Assembly: GCA_965230205.1 (NCBI GenBank) | Contig: OZ245996.1 | Location: 2,232,001 to 2,296,000, forward strand | Source: CANLBN01 sp965230205 | GTDB taxonomy: Bacteria > Pseudomonadota > Gammaproteobacteria > Pseudomonadales > Cellvibrionaceae | Direction of reading: 5' to 3' | DNA length: 64,000 bases | In this document: positions 18,038 through 27,333 of the stretch, piece after piece | Numbering within the stretch: the first letter of the stretch is position 1 | How the letters are laid out: each line of letters opens with the position of its first letter | The notes under the pieces: generated by a model | What the model saw: the letters and a program-made list of their open reading frames with translations, nothing else | Told to the model about the DNA's origin: nothing | Databases searched by the model: none | Translations under genes and position numbers: made by a program

Positions 18038-18592
18038 GTGAAACGCGATTTTATGTTGATATTTAAACAAAAAGCTATTTGGCTGTTAATTGCATTTGGT
18101 GTTTTCTGTTTGGACCAAATAAGCAAGCAGTGGGCAGTTAGTGCTTTGGATTACTCACAGCCGCAAACATTTTTGCCTTTTTTTAATTTTACATTGCTGC
18201 ATAACTATGGGGCAGCCTTTAGTTTTTTAAGTGATGCAGGTGGCTGGCAACGCTGGTTTTTTGGCGTTGTTGCATTGGTTGTTAGTGTGTTTTTGGTTGT
18301 TTGGATTTTGCGTCTTAACCGCGATAAAAAATTGGAGCTGGCAGGCCTGACGTTAATATTGGGCGGCGCTGTCGGCAATCTTTATGATCGTATTTTATTA
18401 GGGTATGTTGTCGATTTTGTTGACTGGTTTTATCCATCATCAAGTTCATGCTTGCCTTTTTTCTATGCTAGAGTCGATATGCAAACCTGCCATTGGCCAG
18501 CGTTTAATATTGCAGACTCTGCGATATTAGCCGGTGTTTTCTTGTTAGTGATAGATATGTTTTTTGGTAAAAAAGAGGAAGAAAATTCATGA
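18038..18592 (+). CDS. lspA: Lipoprotein signal peptidase (signal peptidase II)
   Basis: A 184-residue four-helix inner-membrane aspartyl protease that removes signal peptides from diacylated prolipoproteins. The two catalytic aspartates lie in GAVGNLYDRILLGYVVDF and FNIADSAILAGVFLL. Between VVDFVDWFY and HWPAFNIADS is an extra segment of about 18 residues rich in Ser and with two Cys (PSSSSCLPFFYARVDMQTC), which makes the protein longer than the usual 160-170 residues. The start may be GTG 18038 or ATG 18053. It overlaps fkpB by 4 nt (ATGA). Confidence 0.95.
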   Translation: MKRDFMLIFKQKAIWLLIAFGVFCLDQISKQWAVSALDYSQPQTFLPFFNFTLLHNYGAAFSFLSDAGGWQRWFFGVVALVVSVFLVVWILRLNRDKKLELAGLTLILGGAVGNLYDRILLGYVVDFVDWFYPSSSSCLPFFYARVDMQTCHWPAFNIADSAILAGVFLLVIDMFFGKKEEENS

Positions 18593-19038
18593 CATTGTTG
18601 TCAATAGGGGAAGGGACTCAAGTAACACTGCACTTTGCGATTAAATTAAAAAATGGTGAGGTGGTTGATTCTACTTTTGAAAAAGAGCCGGCTAAATTTA
18701 CTGTAGGTGATGGTAACTTGCTGGAGGGTTTTGAAAAAGCGCTAATAGGTCTGACTGCCGGAACTAAGCAATCGTTTATTATTGAGCCCGAAGATGGTTT
18801 TGGTCAGAGCAACCCAAGCAATATACAGCATTTTTCTCGTGATCAATTCACTGACGATATAGAGCTTGAAGAAGGCTTAATGTTGTCTTTTGCAGATGCT
18901 CAAAATGCAGAATTGCCTGGTGTGATTGCAGCATTTGATGATGAGTCGGTGACAGTCGATTTTAATCACCCTTTAGCAGGAAAAGAAATCGAGTTTGAAG
19001 TTGAAATTATTTCAGTCGATCCTCTAGTTAAGCATTAA
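18589..19038 (+). CDS. fkpB: FKBP-type peptidyl-prolyl isomerase, SlpA-like
   Basis: A 149-residue cytoplasmic FKBP of the SlpA/SlyD type. It begins with VTLHFAIKLKNGEVVDSTFE, the standard first strand, then has FTVGDGNLLEGFEKALIGL and the EPEDGFGQSNPSNIQ segment where the insert-in-flap domain starts. The end, DFNHPLAGKEIEFEVEII, is highly typical. It would catalyse proline isomerisation and act as a chaperone. Unlike SlyD there is no His-rich metal-binding tail. The start codon overlaps the lspA stop, and ispH follows after 63 bp. Confidence 0.94.
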   Translation: MTLLSIGEGTQVTLHFAIKLKNGEVVDSTFEKEPAKFTVGDGNLLEGFEKALIGLTAGTKQSFIIEPEDGFGQSNPSNIQHFSRDQFTDDIELEEGLMLSFADAQNAELPGVIAAFDDESVTVDFNHPLAGKEIEFEVEIISVDPLVKH

Positions 19039-19101
19039 TTTTATAGCGGATTGATCAAAGCGTTATAACTGAGTCTTGGTAAGTAAAATTGGTAGGTAAA
19101 A

Positions 19102-20046
19102 ATGACACCACATATTAAATTAGCAAATCCAAGAGGCTTTTGTGCCGGTGTTGATCGTGCAATCGATATTGTTAATCGTGCATTAGATGTCTATGGCCCG
19201 CCAATTTATGTGCGCCATGAGGTGGTCCACAATAAATTTGTTGTTGATACCTTGCGTGAGCGTGGTGCGATTTTTGTTGATGAGTTGCATGAAGTGCCTG
19301 ATGACAAAATTGTTATTTTTAGTGCTCACGGTGTTTCTAAAGCCGTTAAAAAAAATGCAGCTGATCGACAGCTAGAGGTCTTTGATGCAACATGCCCTTT
19401 AGTGACAAAAGTTCATTTAGAAGTGACTAAGTACAGCCGTACTGGGACAGAGTGCATTTTAATTGGCCACCAAGGCCATCCTGAGGTTGAAGGTACCATG
19501 GGGCAATATAGCTCTGAGCACGGTGGTCAAATTTATCTCGTAGAGGATGAAGGGGATGTTGAAGTGCTTCAGGTTAATAACCCTGAAGCACTTTATTATG
19601 TAACACAAACGACCCTTTCAATGGATGATACTGCTAAAGTTATTGCTGCCTTGCGGAAAAAATTCCCGGCTATTCAGGGGCCGCGTACGGACGATATATG
19701 CTATGCCACACAAAACCGCCAGGATGCAGTTAAGCAATTAGCGCTCGAATGCGACTTGGTGCTTGTTGTGGGATCGCCTAATAGCTCTAACTCCAATCGT
19801 TTGCGTGAATTGGCTGAGCGTTGTGGTTCCGAGGCCTATCTCGTTGATTCAGCAGCTGATATTCAGAAAACTTGGCTTAATAATAAAAAAAGTATTGGCG
19901 TAACTGCTGGTGCGTCCGCACCAGAAGTGTTGGTTCAAGATGTGATTGCTACACTGGAATCTTTCGGTGCCTTGCCACCCCAAGAAATGCCGGGTGAACC
20001 AGAAAATATAAGTTTCTCACTACCTAAAGCATTGCGTACTGCTTAG
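19102..20046 (+). CDS. ispH: 4-hydroxy-3-methylbut-2-enyl diphosphate reductase
   Basis: A 314-residue iron-sulfur enzyme, the last step of the MEP isoprenoid pathway, giving IPP and DMAPP. The three cluster cysteines are present in NPRGFCAGVDRAI, DATCPLVTKVH and TDDICYATQNRQ. The substrate-binding EVVHN, FSAHGVS, GHQGHPEVEGT and SPNSSNSNRL motifs are visible. Length is normal. It is the last housekeeping gene before the minor-pilin cluster, the same junction seen in Pseudomonas. About 150 bp separate it from the first pilin gene, enough for a new promoter. Confidence 0.98.
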   Translation: MTPHIKLANPRGFCAGVDRAIDIVNRALDVYGPPIYVRHEVVHNKFVVDTLRERGAIFVDELHEVPDDKIVIFSAHGVSKAVKKNAADRQLEVFDATCPLVTKVHLEVTKYSRTGTECILIGHQGHPEVEGTMGQYSSEHGGQIYLVEDEGDVEVLQVNNPEALYYVTQTTLSMDDTAKVIAALRKKFPAIQGPRTDDICYATQNRQDAVKQLALECDLVLVVGSPNSSNSNRLRELAERCGSEAYLVDSAADIQKTWLNNKKSIGVTAGASAPEVLVQDVIATLESFGALPPQEMPGEPENISFSLPKALRTA

Positions 20047-20200
20047 CCTCTTACATATTTTGGTTATAATTATGGCTTTTTGTGACTTAAGTATCACTTT
20101 AATCTCTCAAAACTCAACTAATCTCTAAAAACCAACCGCTTATCCACTAGGCTCTAGAAGTTGAGTGGTAGCGGTGTATAGTGATTTTATGAAGAGAAGA

Positions 20201-20758
20201 ATGATGAAAATTAATTATGCCTTCCGGAAAGGTTTTACCTTAATTGAGTTGCTCGTAGCTCTAACAATATTAGGTATTTTACTTGTGGCGGGCATCCCTA
20301 GCTTATTTAATTTAGTGAATAATATGGCGGCACGTTCAACTTCAGATCAGTTCCTAAATGCACTGAATTATGCCCGAGGAGAGGCTGTTGCCAGAGTGGG
20401 GAATGTCACTATTTGTTCAGGACTGAATTGTGCTGGTGGCGTCGCTTGGGATAATGGCTGGACGGTATTTGTTGATTTTAATGGAGATGGGCTAATTTCT
20501 GCCGGTGGCGCAGGTGTTGCGGCTGACCAAGTGATTCGAGTGGAAGATAACTCTGCCAACAATACTACGATAAGGCAGGCAGCAGGTGCCGGTGTGACTA
20601 GAATTACTTATAATCGCCTTGGTGAAAATCAATTTCCAGGAACAGCAGCTTCTTTTCGTGTATGCGCTTCAAATAACGACACTGTAGCGGCTAGGACTGT
20701 AGGCGTTACTGTAATTGGTTCAGGAACAGCTCAGTCAGGTACAGCCGTATGCCCATAA
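20201..20758 (+). CDS. fimU: Type IV pilus minor pilin, FimU/GspH type
   Basis: A minor pilin of 185 residues that would prime the pilus tip. The prepilin peptidase site is KGFTLIELLVALTILGILL, with cleavage after Gly and Glu at mature position 5, followed by one hydrophobic helix. The C-terminal half has a GspH-like fold with cysteines in CSGLNC, VCAS and the terminal VCP. Earlier in-frame starts exist at GTG 20165 and ATG 20189. I favour ATG 20201 because the purine-rich run just upstream looks like a ribosome site and the leader length becomes typical. It overlaps pilV by 10 nt. Confidence 0.88.
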   Translation: MMKINYAFRKGFTLIELLVALTILGILLVAGIPSLFNLVNNMAARSTSDQFLNALNYARGEAVARVGNVTICSGLNCAGGVAWDNGWTVFVDFNGDGLISAGGAGVAADQVIRVEDNSANNTTIRQAAGAGVTRITYNRLGENQFPGTAASFRVCASNNDTVAARTVGVTVIGSGTAQSGTAVCP

Positions 20759-21303
20759 ATACATTCATAATTCAATTTAAAAATCCAGCTGTCAGTAAAC
20801 AGCGTGGAGCCGGTATTGTTGAAATGCTTGTATCTTTGTTAATTCTTGCCGTTGGCTTATTGGGCGTACTTAGTTTACAAGCCAGTGGTTTGAGTAGTAA
20901 CCAGAGGGCCGAGTTTGTGGGTGAAGCACAAGTGTTGGCACAAGATATGGCTGATCGAATTTTGGCGTTTGGAAGCCTAGAAACTAATGGTAATAGAGGG
21001 GCTTTTACTGGTGAATATGGTGCGATAGATACAAATAATCCTGTCACTGACCCTAATTGTGAAGCGCCTGCCGGTGGTGGTTGTAACCCTTTAAATACTG
21101 TTGCCTATGATCAATCCGAATGGCAACAATTGTTTAATACATCTTCTCTTCCTAGTGGTAGAGGTACAGTTACTTGGGTCGCACCAATCTATACGATTAG
21201 AATTTATTGGGATCAAGATCGTACTGGTGCTACTGGCCTTAACTGTGCTAGTAACGATAAAACTGCGAACCTGAGTTGCTTTGAAATGGAGGTACGGCCT
21301 TAA
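20749..21303 (+). CDS. pilV: Type IV pilus minor pilin PilV
   Basis: A 184-residue minor pilin with the processing site QRGAGIVEMLVSLLILAVG (Gly followed by Ala, Glu at mature position 5) and the PilV-type continuation LLGVLSLQASGLSSNQRAE. The C-terminal globular part has cysteines in CEAPAGGGCN and LNCASN. It would join FimU, PilW, PilX and PilE in the tip complex below PilY1. The gene overlaps fimU by 10 nt and pilW by 1 nt (TAATG), showing tight coupling. Confidence 0.92.
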   Translation: MPINTFIIQFKNPAVSKQRGAGIVEMLVSLLILAVGLLGVLSLQASGLSSNQRAEFVGEAQVLAQDMADRILAFGSLETNGNRGAFTGEYGAIDTNNPVTDPNCEAPAGGGCNPLNTVAYDQSEWQQLFNTSSLPSGRGTVTWVAPIYTIRIYWDQDRTGATGLNCASNDKTANLSCFEMEVRP

Positions 21304-22421
21304 TGAATATTTCTCTAGCCTCATCAAAATATAAGCAATTAGGTATTGGCTTGATTGAATTAATGATCTCTATGTTGATAGGCCTTTTCATTATGGCTGG
21401 AGTTGTACAAATGTTTAGTACTACCAGCCAAAATGCAGTAGTTTCTGCTGGCGCCTCCCGGATACAGGAAAATTCTCGTTATGTATATACTCGCATTGCA
21501 GAAGATATTGCGCAAACAGGCAATCTTGGATGTGTGAGTGCCTCTAATGCTACCAGATCGCGCAATGAATTTATGGAAAACCTGCTAGGTTTGTCCAGTG
21601 CAGCAGGAGAGCCTTATGATTTTGATTCTATTGTCAACGGAGACCAGTCTGCGACAGGAACAACTGACCCTGCTGGGTTAGTCGCGATAGGTACAGATAC
21701 ATTTCGTGTTAGATTTGTTAATCATTTATTTAGAGTTGATCTTGCCCGGAATGTGGAAGCTGGTGATACGAGTATTTTGCTCGATACCGCGGACCCTGAT
21801 TATGGCCGATTAACTCAATTTCAAATAGTAGCTTTGGCCAATTGCTCCAGGGCATCAGTTTTTATGATTACTAATACTCCGACACCTGCTGGAGAAATAC
21901 AATTTGGTACATCTCCTATTGCTCCTAGCTCAGGTATTAATCCTGGGCAGTTTAATACTAGCAGTATTATTAACAATGCTGAGGGAGGTTGGTATGGGTT
22001 GGTTGATGGTTCTAGTAGAGCAGAATCTCCTACGTATGTTTATGGTGGAACAACGGGCTCCTCTCTTTATTTTATAGGGACATCAGCCGCAGCTGGGGGC
22101 AATACTTGTGCATTAACTTCTGGAGTTAATGCAGGCCCACAATATTGTGCACTGTTCCGTCGGCATAAAGGTATAAATGAAGAATTGGTGGAGGGGGTCT
22201 CTAATATGGAGGTTTTTTACGGTTGGACTGATACAGCAGGTTTATTATTTTATGCGAGAGCCAATGGTGCTGTTGACTGGGGGCGTGTGGATCGATTACG
22301 TGTCAAAATGACATTTAATTCTATCGAGAATGTGCGCACCACAGGAAATACAATAGCGACAACTGACGCTTTGATTGAAAGGGAAGTAGAAAGAACATTT
22401 AATTTATCGAATCAGCTTTAA
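21303..22421 (+). CDS. pilW: Type IV pilus minor pilin PilW
   Basis: A 372-residue minor pilin, the long one of the set. The processing site and helix read LGIGLIELMISMLIGLFIM, with Glu at mature position 5, and then VVQMFSTTSQNAVVSAGASR, typical of PilW. The large globular domain contains several cysteines and ends with an IEREVERTF segment. It probably bridges the PilY1 adhesin to the pilus tip. It starts inside the pilV stop codon and is followed by pilX after 43 bp. Confidence 0.92.
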   Translation: MNISLASSKYKQLGIGLIELMISMLIGLFIMAGVVQMFSTTSQNAVVSAGASRIQENSRYVYTRIAEDIAQTGNLGCVSASNATRSRNEFMENLLGLSSAAGEPYDFDSIVNGDQSATGTTDPAGLVAIGTDTFRVRFVNHLFRVDLARNVEAGDTSILLDTADPDYGRLTQFQIVALANCSRASVFMITNTPTPAGEIQFGTSPIAPSSGINPGQFNTSSIINNAEGGWYGLVDGSSRAESPTYVYGGTTGSSLYFIGTSAAAGGNTCALTSGVNAGPQYCALFRRHKGINEELVEGVSNMEVFYGWTDTAGLLFYARANGAVDWGRVDRLRVKMTFNSIENVRTTGNTIATTDALIEREVERTFNLSNQL

Positions 22422-22464
22422 GAATAGTTTTATGCAAGATGTTTAATTGTAAAGTGAATCTATT

Positions 22465-23064
22465 ATGAACAGTAAATTTCAACGAGGAGTTGTATTAGTT
22501 GTTGCCTTAGTTATGTTGTTAGTGATGACAGCTGTGGGTGTTACATTAATGTCTGGAGCAACGTTACAGGAACGAATGGCAAGTAATAATCGCCAGCTTT
22601 CGTTGGCTCGAATGAATGCAGAAGCGGCTCTTCGTCAAGCCGAGATCGTATTGGATAATATGAATATCACAACGACAGCTAATACAAACCCACGCGATGT
22701 GATTGCTACCAATTTTAACCCAGCGAATGATGGAAGATATGTTGCTGTATCAGAGTCAGGGTATGCTGACGATATCGACGAGTTAGTTAGTGATTTATCG
22801 GAAGCTATAAATTGGACAACGACTAATTCGGTAGCAGCGGCATCTACGGCAACAAGCTCAACACTACCTAGATATACGATTGAATATATAGGTCGACTGG
22901 ATCATGGTAACAGTGATAGCGCTCGGTTTGATATTAGCGTCGAAAAAAAAGACCAGCAATCTACAAAACCTTATGTTTTTCGTATAACTGCAATTGGCTA
23001 TGGCCTTAACGACGATATTACTGCAGTTTTACAGAGCATTTACTCAACACGTGCCAATCAATAA
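22465..23064 (+). CDS. pilX: Type IV pilus minor pilin PilX
   Basis: A 199-residue PilX-type pseudopilin. The N-terminus FQRGVVLVVALVMLLVMTAV lacks the usual Glu5, which is normal for PilX. It is followed by TLMSGATLQERMASNNRQL and ARMNAEAALRQAE, the strongly conserved PilX_N pattern. The C-terminal domain ends with a typical YRITAIGYG-like segment (FRITAIGYGLNDD). It would act with PilV, PilW and PilE in the tip complex. It lies 20 bp before pilY1. Confidence 0.92.
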   Translation: MNSKFQRGVVLVVALVMLLVMTAVGVTLMSGATLQERMASNNRQLSLARMNAEAALRQAEIVLDNMNITTTANTNPRDVIATNFNPANDGRYVAVSESGYADDIDELVSDLSEAINWTTTNSVAAASTATSSTLPRYTIEYIGRLDHGNSDSARFDISVEKKDQQSTKPYVFRITAIGYGLNDDITAVLQSIYSTRANQ

Positions 23065-23084
23065 ATACCCTGCTGAGGTGGGTT

Positions 23085-26000
23085 ATGAAACAGTATTCTT
23101 TTATCTCAAAAACTATTTTAGCTGCTAGTGTTACATTGACTAGTTGGGGTGCTTTAGCGGCTCCCGGTATTCTTGAAGATTTGCCCCTAAATCTTTCTAC
23201 ACGTGTACAGCCTAATATTCTATTTTTACTTGATGATTCTGGGAGTATGGATTGGGAGCAATTGATTTCTCAATCTGCGCAAACTGCATATGGTGTTGGT
23301 GCAAATGGTAGAGCCAGTGATTTGAATTTTGCTCCAACGACAGATACAGGAGTGAATGAACTTTGCTTGCAATATAACGTAATGGCTTATGATCCATCAG
23401 TTGTCTATGAACCTTGGTCTGAAGAAGATGAGGATGATATTGAATATGGAGATAAAACGCTGACTACTGCGTTAGATAACCCTTATGACAATGACAATAT
23501 TCAAAATATTTCTAATCACTTTTATATGTCTTGGGTAGACGACGGTGATTCAGTATTTGAAGTAGGTGAATGTGGAAATTATGCGAGTATCGCATCGCCA
23601 TCGTTTACTTCTGGTACCTTTCCTGTCAATACATTGGGTGTGAATACCTCTTCAACTGCTGCTGCTGGTTATGTTGTCGATTCAGGTGGGATTTCTGGTA
23701 ACTATAGCAATAATGAAACTTTTGGCTTTTTAATTCAGCCAGCTGGAGCTACGCAAATCACTCTTTCATTTGCTGCTTTTAACGTAGAGGCCGGGTTTGA
23801 TTTTCTAAGGGTATACAATGGCACATCAAATGCGGCTCCATTAGTTGCGACATTAGATGGTGGCAATATACCTTCAGCACTTGTAATTAATTCTGGCTCA
23901 GTTTTTTTAGAATTCACCAGTGATTTTACTGTTACAAGAAGTGGGTTTATTTTATTTTGGAATCACTCGAGCAGTGGTGTTACAACTCCACCGCTGGAAA
24001 CTGTTGATCTAGCCTTATGTAGCGCTAATGCAAATTGTACAGCGGTTGCTAACTTGCCTACAGCTGCTGCGGCTGGCGCTGGTGTTACTAATACACAGGA
24101 AAACTATGCTAATTGGTATACGTATTATCGTAAACGTGAATATATTGCCAAAAAAGCATTGTCAGATATTATTGATAATAGTACATCGCGCTTAGGGTTG
24201 GCGACACTTCATAATAATGGTAGTGGCGGAACTATTATTCAAAATATGCAGAATGCAACACGAAAATCAGAGTTGTTTGATAATCTTTTTGGTGTGTTTT
24301 CTAGTGGTGGTACTCCACTGCGTCAGAATTTAGAGCAAGTTGGTCAGTATTTTGAGGAAGGTACTGCAGCACCGACAGGGTTACTTGGTTTTACACCTAA
24401 TCATTCTACTGGTGATACTATCAGCTCTGACAGCCCTATTTTAAGTTCTTCTAATGGCGGAACCTGCCAACAGAATTTCTCTGTTGTATTTTCTGATGGA
24501 TTTTGGAATGGTGGCGATCCTGCTGTTGGTGATCAAGACTCTGATTCTGCTGGTAACCCTTATGATGGAGGCACTTTTGCTGATACTTATTTAGGAGGGA
24601 ATGCTTCAAATTTATCGAATACTTTAGCTGATGTAGCTATGCGTTATTTAAAGCAAGATTTGTCTACTAGTTTGCCTAATGTTGCTAATATTCCAGATGT
24701 GCGTATTCAAACGCAAGATATTAATCACCAGCATCTGACCACTTACACGGTGGCGTTTGGTTTAGATGGCACGCTTTCAGTCAATCCTGATAATGCAGCA
24801 TTTACTTCAGGTTGGACTGACCCTATTGCTAATAATGGTAATGAGCGTATTGATGATATGCGACATGCGGCTTGGAATGGGCGTGGTGAGTTTTTAAGTG
24901 CTGGTGATCCTCAAGAATTGATTGGTGCATTAACTAGTGCTATTGATGATATTGGTGATCGTACTGGTACAGCTGCCGCCGCATCATTTAATTCGGGAAG
25001 CATCAGCTCGGATACGTTGGTCTATCAGAGTGTTTTTTCAACCGAGAATTGGACAGGCGATTTGCTGGCATTCCGCTTTGATGATAATGGTGTAGTTGAT
25101 AGTGTTGCTGATGGGGTGATTAATAGTAATGATGCAATATGGTCAGCGAGTGTGGCCACTGCTAATCAATTTTCTGGTGCTGGATTTTCTAATCGCAGTG
25201 TGATGACATACAACGGCACTCAAGGAGTGCCCTTTGAGTTTCCTAACCCTTATACCACGTTATCTTCCACTACACTAAATAGTGATCAAGTAAACGATTT
25301 GTTAACTAATGCTCCTGACCCTAGTGACTTACAGAACTATGGTAATTTGTTGGTTGATTATCTAAAAGGTGATAATAGTAATGAAATAGGAAGAACTGGC
25401 TCATTAGGTTTATTTCGTGATCGTAACGGAGAATTTCTTGGGCCATTTGTTCATTCTTCGCCTCAATATGTGGCCGCTCCAAGTGATAGATATCCTAATT
25501 TGATTGAAGGTGTGGGCAATGAATACTCTACCTTCGCAGTCGCAAGAGATGCGCGTAGGCCATTAGTGTATATTGGCGGTAATGACGGGATGCTGCATGC
25601 CTTTGACGGTAGTGATGGAGCTTCGGGTGGCACAGAAGTTTTTGCTTATATTCCTGGTTTCTTGGTCAATAACTTACATACTTTGAGCGAAACAGATTAT
25701 TCACATTTAGCTTATGTAGATGCTACCCCCACAATTCGCGATGTTTTTGTTAATGGCCAATGGCGTACTTATTTAGTGGGTGGTGCTCGGTCTGGCGGTA
25801 GAGGGATATATGTTTTAGATGTAACTGATCCTGGATTACTTGCAACGCCTGCAAATGCTAATGCAGTAGTTGAATTTGAATTTGAAGATCCTGATTTGGG
25901 TTTTACATTTAGCCGTCCACAAATTGCCAGAATGAATGATGGTAGCTGGGTTGCTGTAGTTGCGAATGGTTATAATTCGGACGGTGATGGTTCGGCGAAA

Positions 26001-26996
26001 TTATTTATTATTGATCTTGAGACTGGAACTATTATCAGGGAAATTGATACTGGCGTCGGTACTATTGTAAATTCTTCTTGTAATGATGTTGCTAGTGATT
26101 GTAATGGTTTGTCATCACCGACGATAGCTGACTTGAATGGTGACTTTATAGTTGACCGTATATATGCTGGTGATGTGCATGGCAATATGTGGGTATTCGA
26201 TGTTTCAGATACAAACCCTGGTAGTTGGGGGGTAGCATTTGGAGGTCAACCTCTATTTACCGCTTGTGGTGTTGCGCCATGTAGTTCTGCTAATACAGCT
26301 AATCGACAACCAATTACGGTTAAACCTGAAATTATTCCTCATCCTAGCCGGCGTTCGTTTTCAACTTCTCCTAATGTATTGGTTTATTTTGGTACAGGAC
26401 AATTTTTAGCAGAAAATGATGATGTTAATGTTGATACGCAATCATTCTATGCAGTGTGGGATTCGGGCTCCAGTGATCCAGCTAGCACAGCTGGCGGGTT
26501 AAATAAAAGCAACCTCCAGCAACAGTCATTTGCAAATAATGCTGGCACGATTGGTGTGTCAAATAATGTTGTAGACTACTTACAGACTGGTGAGTTAGGT
26601 TGGTATATTGATTTATCTGTACCAATAACTAACGCTTTTCAGGGAGGGCGTGCGGTAATTAATCCATTGATAATCAATCAAATTGTATTCTTTATTGTAA
26701 CAGTACCTAGTGGGGAAATTTGTAATAGAGACGGCGATACTTTTTTAATAACTCTTGATGCTTACGATGGAACAGAAGCTAACTTTAATGTATTTGATAC
26801 AGATAACGATGGTGTAGCAGACAGTTCTTCTCCTGCTATCAGGCTTAGTGGGGCAGCAGTTGGTTTAGGTTCCGTTACATCTGGTATCGATCCAAAGTTA
26901 ATTACCACTAATTCAGATGGTACTATTGACATTACGGATATTAATACGGGGGAATTGAGCCCTCCAGGCCGAAAATCATGGTCAATTCTTAGATAA
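23085..26996 (+). CDS. pilY1: Type IV pilus tip adhesin PilY1, with CUB-like insert
   Basis: A 1303-residue secreted tip protein. A signal peptide is cleaved near residue 25 (WGALA). A von Willebrand A domain begins with VQPNILFLLDDSGSM; the MIDAS DSGSM is at residues 51-55. Inside this domain, about residues 190-292, lies a segment with the look of a CUB domain (QITLSFAAFNVEAGFDFLRV, YNG, SGSVFLEFTSDF). The C-terminal half is the PilY1 beta-propeller, with VYIGGNDGMLHAFDGSDG, GGARSGGRGIYVLDVTDP and a calcium-loop-like DLNGDFIVDRIYAGDVHGN. The start has a GAGGTGGG box. It is central for adhesion and surface sensing; the binding partner is unknown. Confidence 0.94.
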   Translation: MKQYSFISKTILAASVTLTSWGALAAPGILEDLPLNLSTRVQPNILFLLDDSGSMDWEQLISQSAQTAYGVGANGRASDLNFAPTTDTGVNELCLQYNVMAYDPSVVYEPWSEEDEDDIEYGDKTLTTALDNPYDNDNIQNISNHFYMSWVDDGDSVFEVGECGNYASIASPSFTSGTFPVNTLGVNTSSTAAAGYVVDSGGISGNYSNNETFGFLIQPAGATQITLSFAAFNVEAGFDFLRVYNGTSNAAPLVATLDGGNIPSALVINSGSVFLEFTSDFTVTRSGFILFWNHSSSGVTTPPLETVDLALCSANANCTAVANLPTAAAAGAGVTNTQENYANWYTYYRKREYIAKKALSDIIDNSTSRLGLATLHNNGSGGTIIQNMQNATRKSELFDNLFGVFSSGGTPLRQNLEQVGQYFEEGTAAPTGLLGFTPNHSTGDTISSDSPILSSSNGGTCQQNFSVVFSDGFWNGGDPAVGDQDSDSAGNPYDGGTFADTYLGGNASNLSNTLADVAMRYLKQDLSTSLPNVANIPDVRIQTQDINHQHLTTYTVAFGLDGTLSVNPDNAAFTSGWTDPIANNGNERIDDMRHAAWNGRGEFLSAGDPQELIGALTSAIDDIGDRTGTAAAASFNSGSISSDTLVYQSVFSTENWTGDLLAFRFDDNGVVDSVADGVINSNDAIWSASVATANQFSGAGFSNRSVMTYNGTQGVPFEFPNPYTTLSSTTLNSDQVNDLLTNAPDPSDLQNYGNLLVDYLKGDNSNEIGRTGSLGLFRDRNGEFLGPFVHSSPQYVAAPSDRYPNLIEGVGNEYSTFAVARDARRPLVYIGGNDGMLHAFDGSDGASGGTEVFAYIPGFLVNNLHTLSETDYSHLAYVDATPTIRDVFVNGQWRTYLVGGARSGGRGIYVLDVTDPGLLATPANANAVVEFEFEDPDLGFTFSRPQIARMNDGSWVAVVANGYNSDGDGSAKLFIIDLETGTIIREIDTGVGTIVNSSCNDVASDCNGLSSPTIADLNGDFIVDRIYAGDVHGNMWVFDVSDTNPGSWGVAFGGQPLFTACGVAPCSSANTANRQPITVKPEIIPHPSRRSFSTSPNVLVYFGTGQFLAENDDVNVDTQSFYAVWDSGSSDPASTAGGLNKSNLQQQSFANNAGTIGVSNNVVDYLQTGELGWYIDLSVPITNAFQGGRAVINPLIINQIVFFIVTVPSGEICNRDGDTFLITLDAYDGTEANFNVFDTDNDGVADSSSPAIRLSGAAVGLGSVTSGIDPKLITTNSDGTIDITDINTGELSPPGRKSWSILR

Positions 26997-27011
26997 TATG
27001 AGGTTTCACTA

Positions 27012-27305
27012 ATGTTTGTTTTAATAAGGCAATGCTTTATCGTATTACTTCTTTTGTTTTCTATCGAGTCAATGGCGAATTCTTCTGAAAGTAATAATCA
27101 GACAATTGAGCTTGTTGATAATACGAAAGGACGTATTGTTATTGGTGATATGGAATATATATTAAGACTCAATACGAAAGTAACGGATAGTCGTAAGCGT
27201 CGATTAAATCGTTATGCACTAAAGGTAGGACAAACAGTTAAGTTTAATTCTTCTTTTAAAAACAAAAAGCATTATCTTGATTCCATTGTTATCGTATTGA
27301 GGTAA
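27012..27305 (+). CDS. pilY2: Small exported protein, PilY2-like by position
   Basis: A 97-residue protein with a signal peptide (FIVLLLLFSIESMA) and a compact beta-rich mature part. The pattern TKGRIVIGDMEYILRLNTKV followed by ALKVGQTVKFNS resembles short OB-like exported domains. The position between pilY1 and pilE, with the right size, is that of PilY2 in Pseudomonas, a poorly understood pilus factor. It begins 15 bp after pilY1 with a GAGG ribosome site and ends 28 bp before pilE. Assignment rests mostly on synteny; sequence similarity could not be tested. Confidence 0.65.
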   Translation: MFVLIRQCFIVLLLLFSIESMANSSESNNQTIELVDNTKGRIVIGDMEYILRLNTKVTDSRKRRLNRYALKVGQTVKFNSSFKNKKHYLDSIVIVLR

Positions 27306-27333
27306 TTTTCGTTAAGCTAAAGTAGGCAAACAT

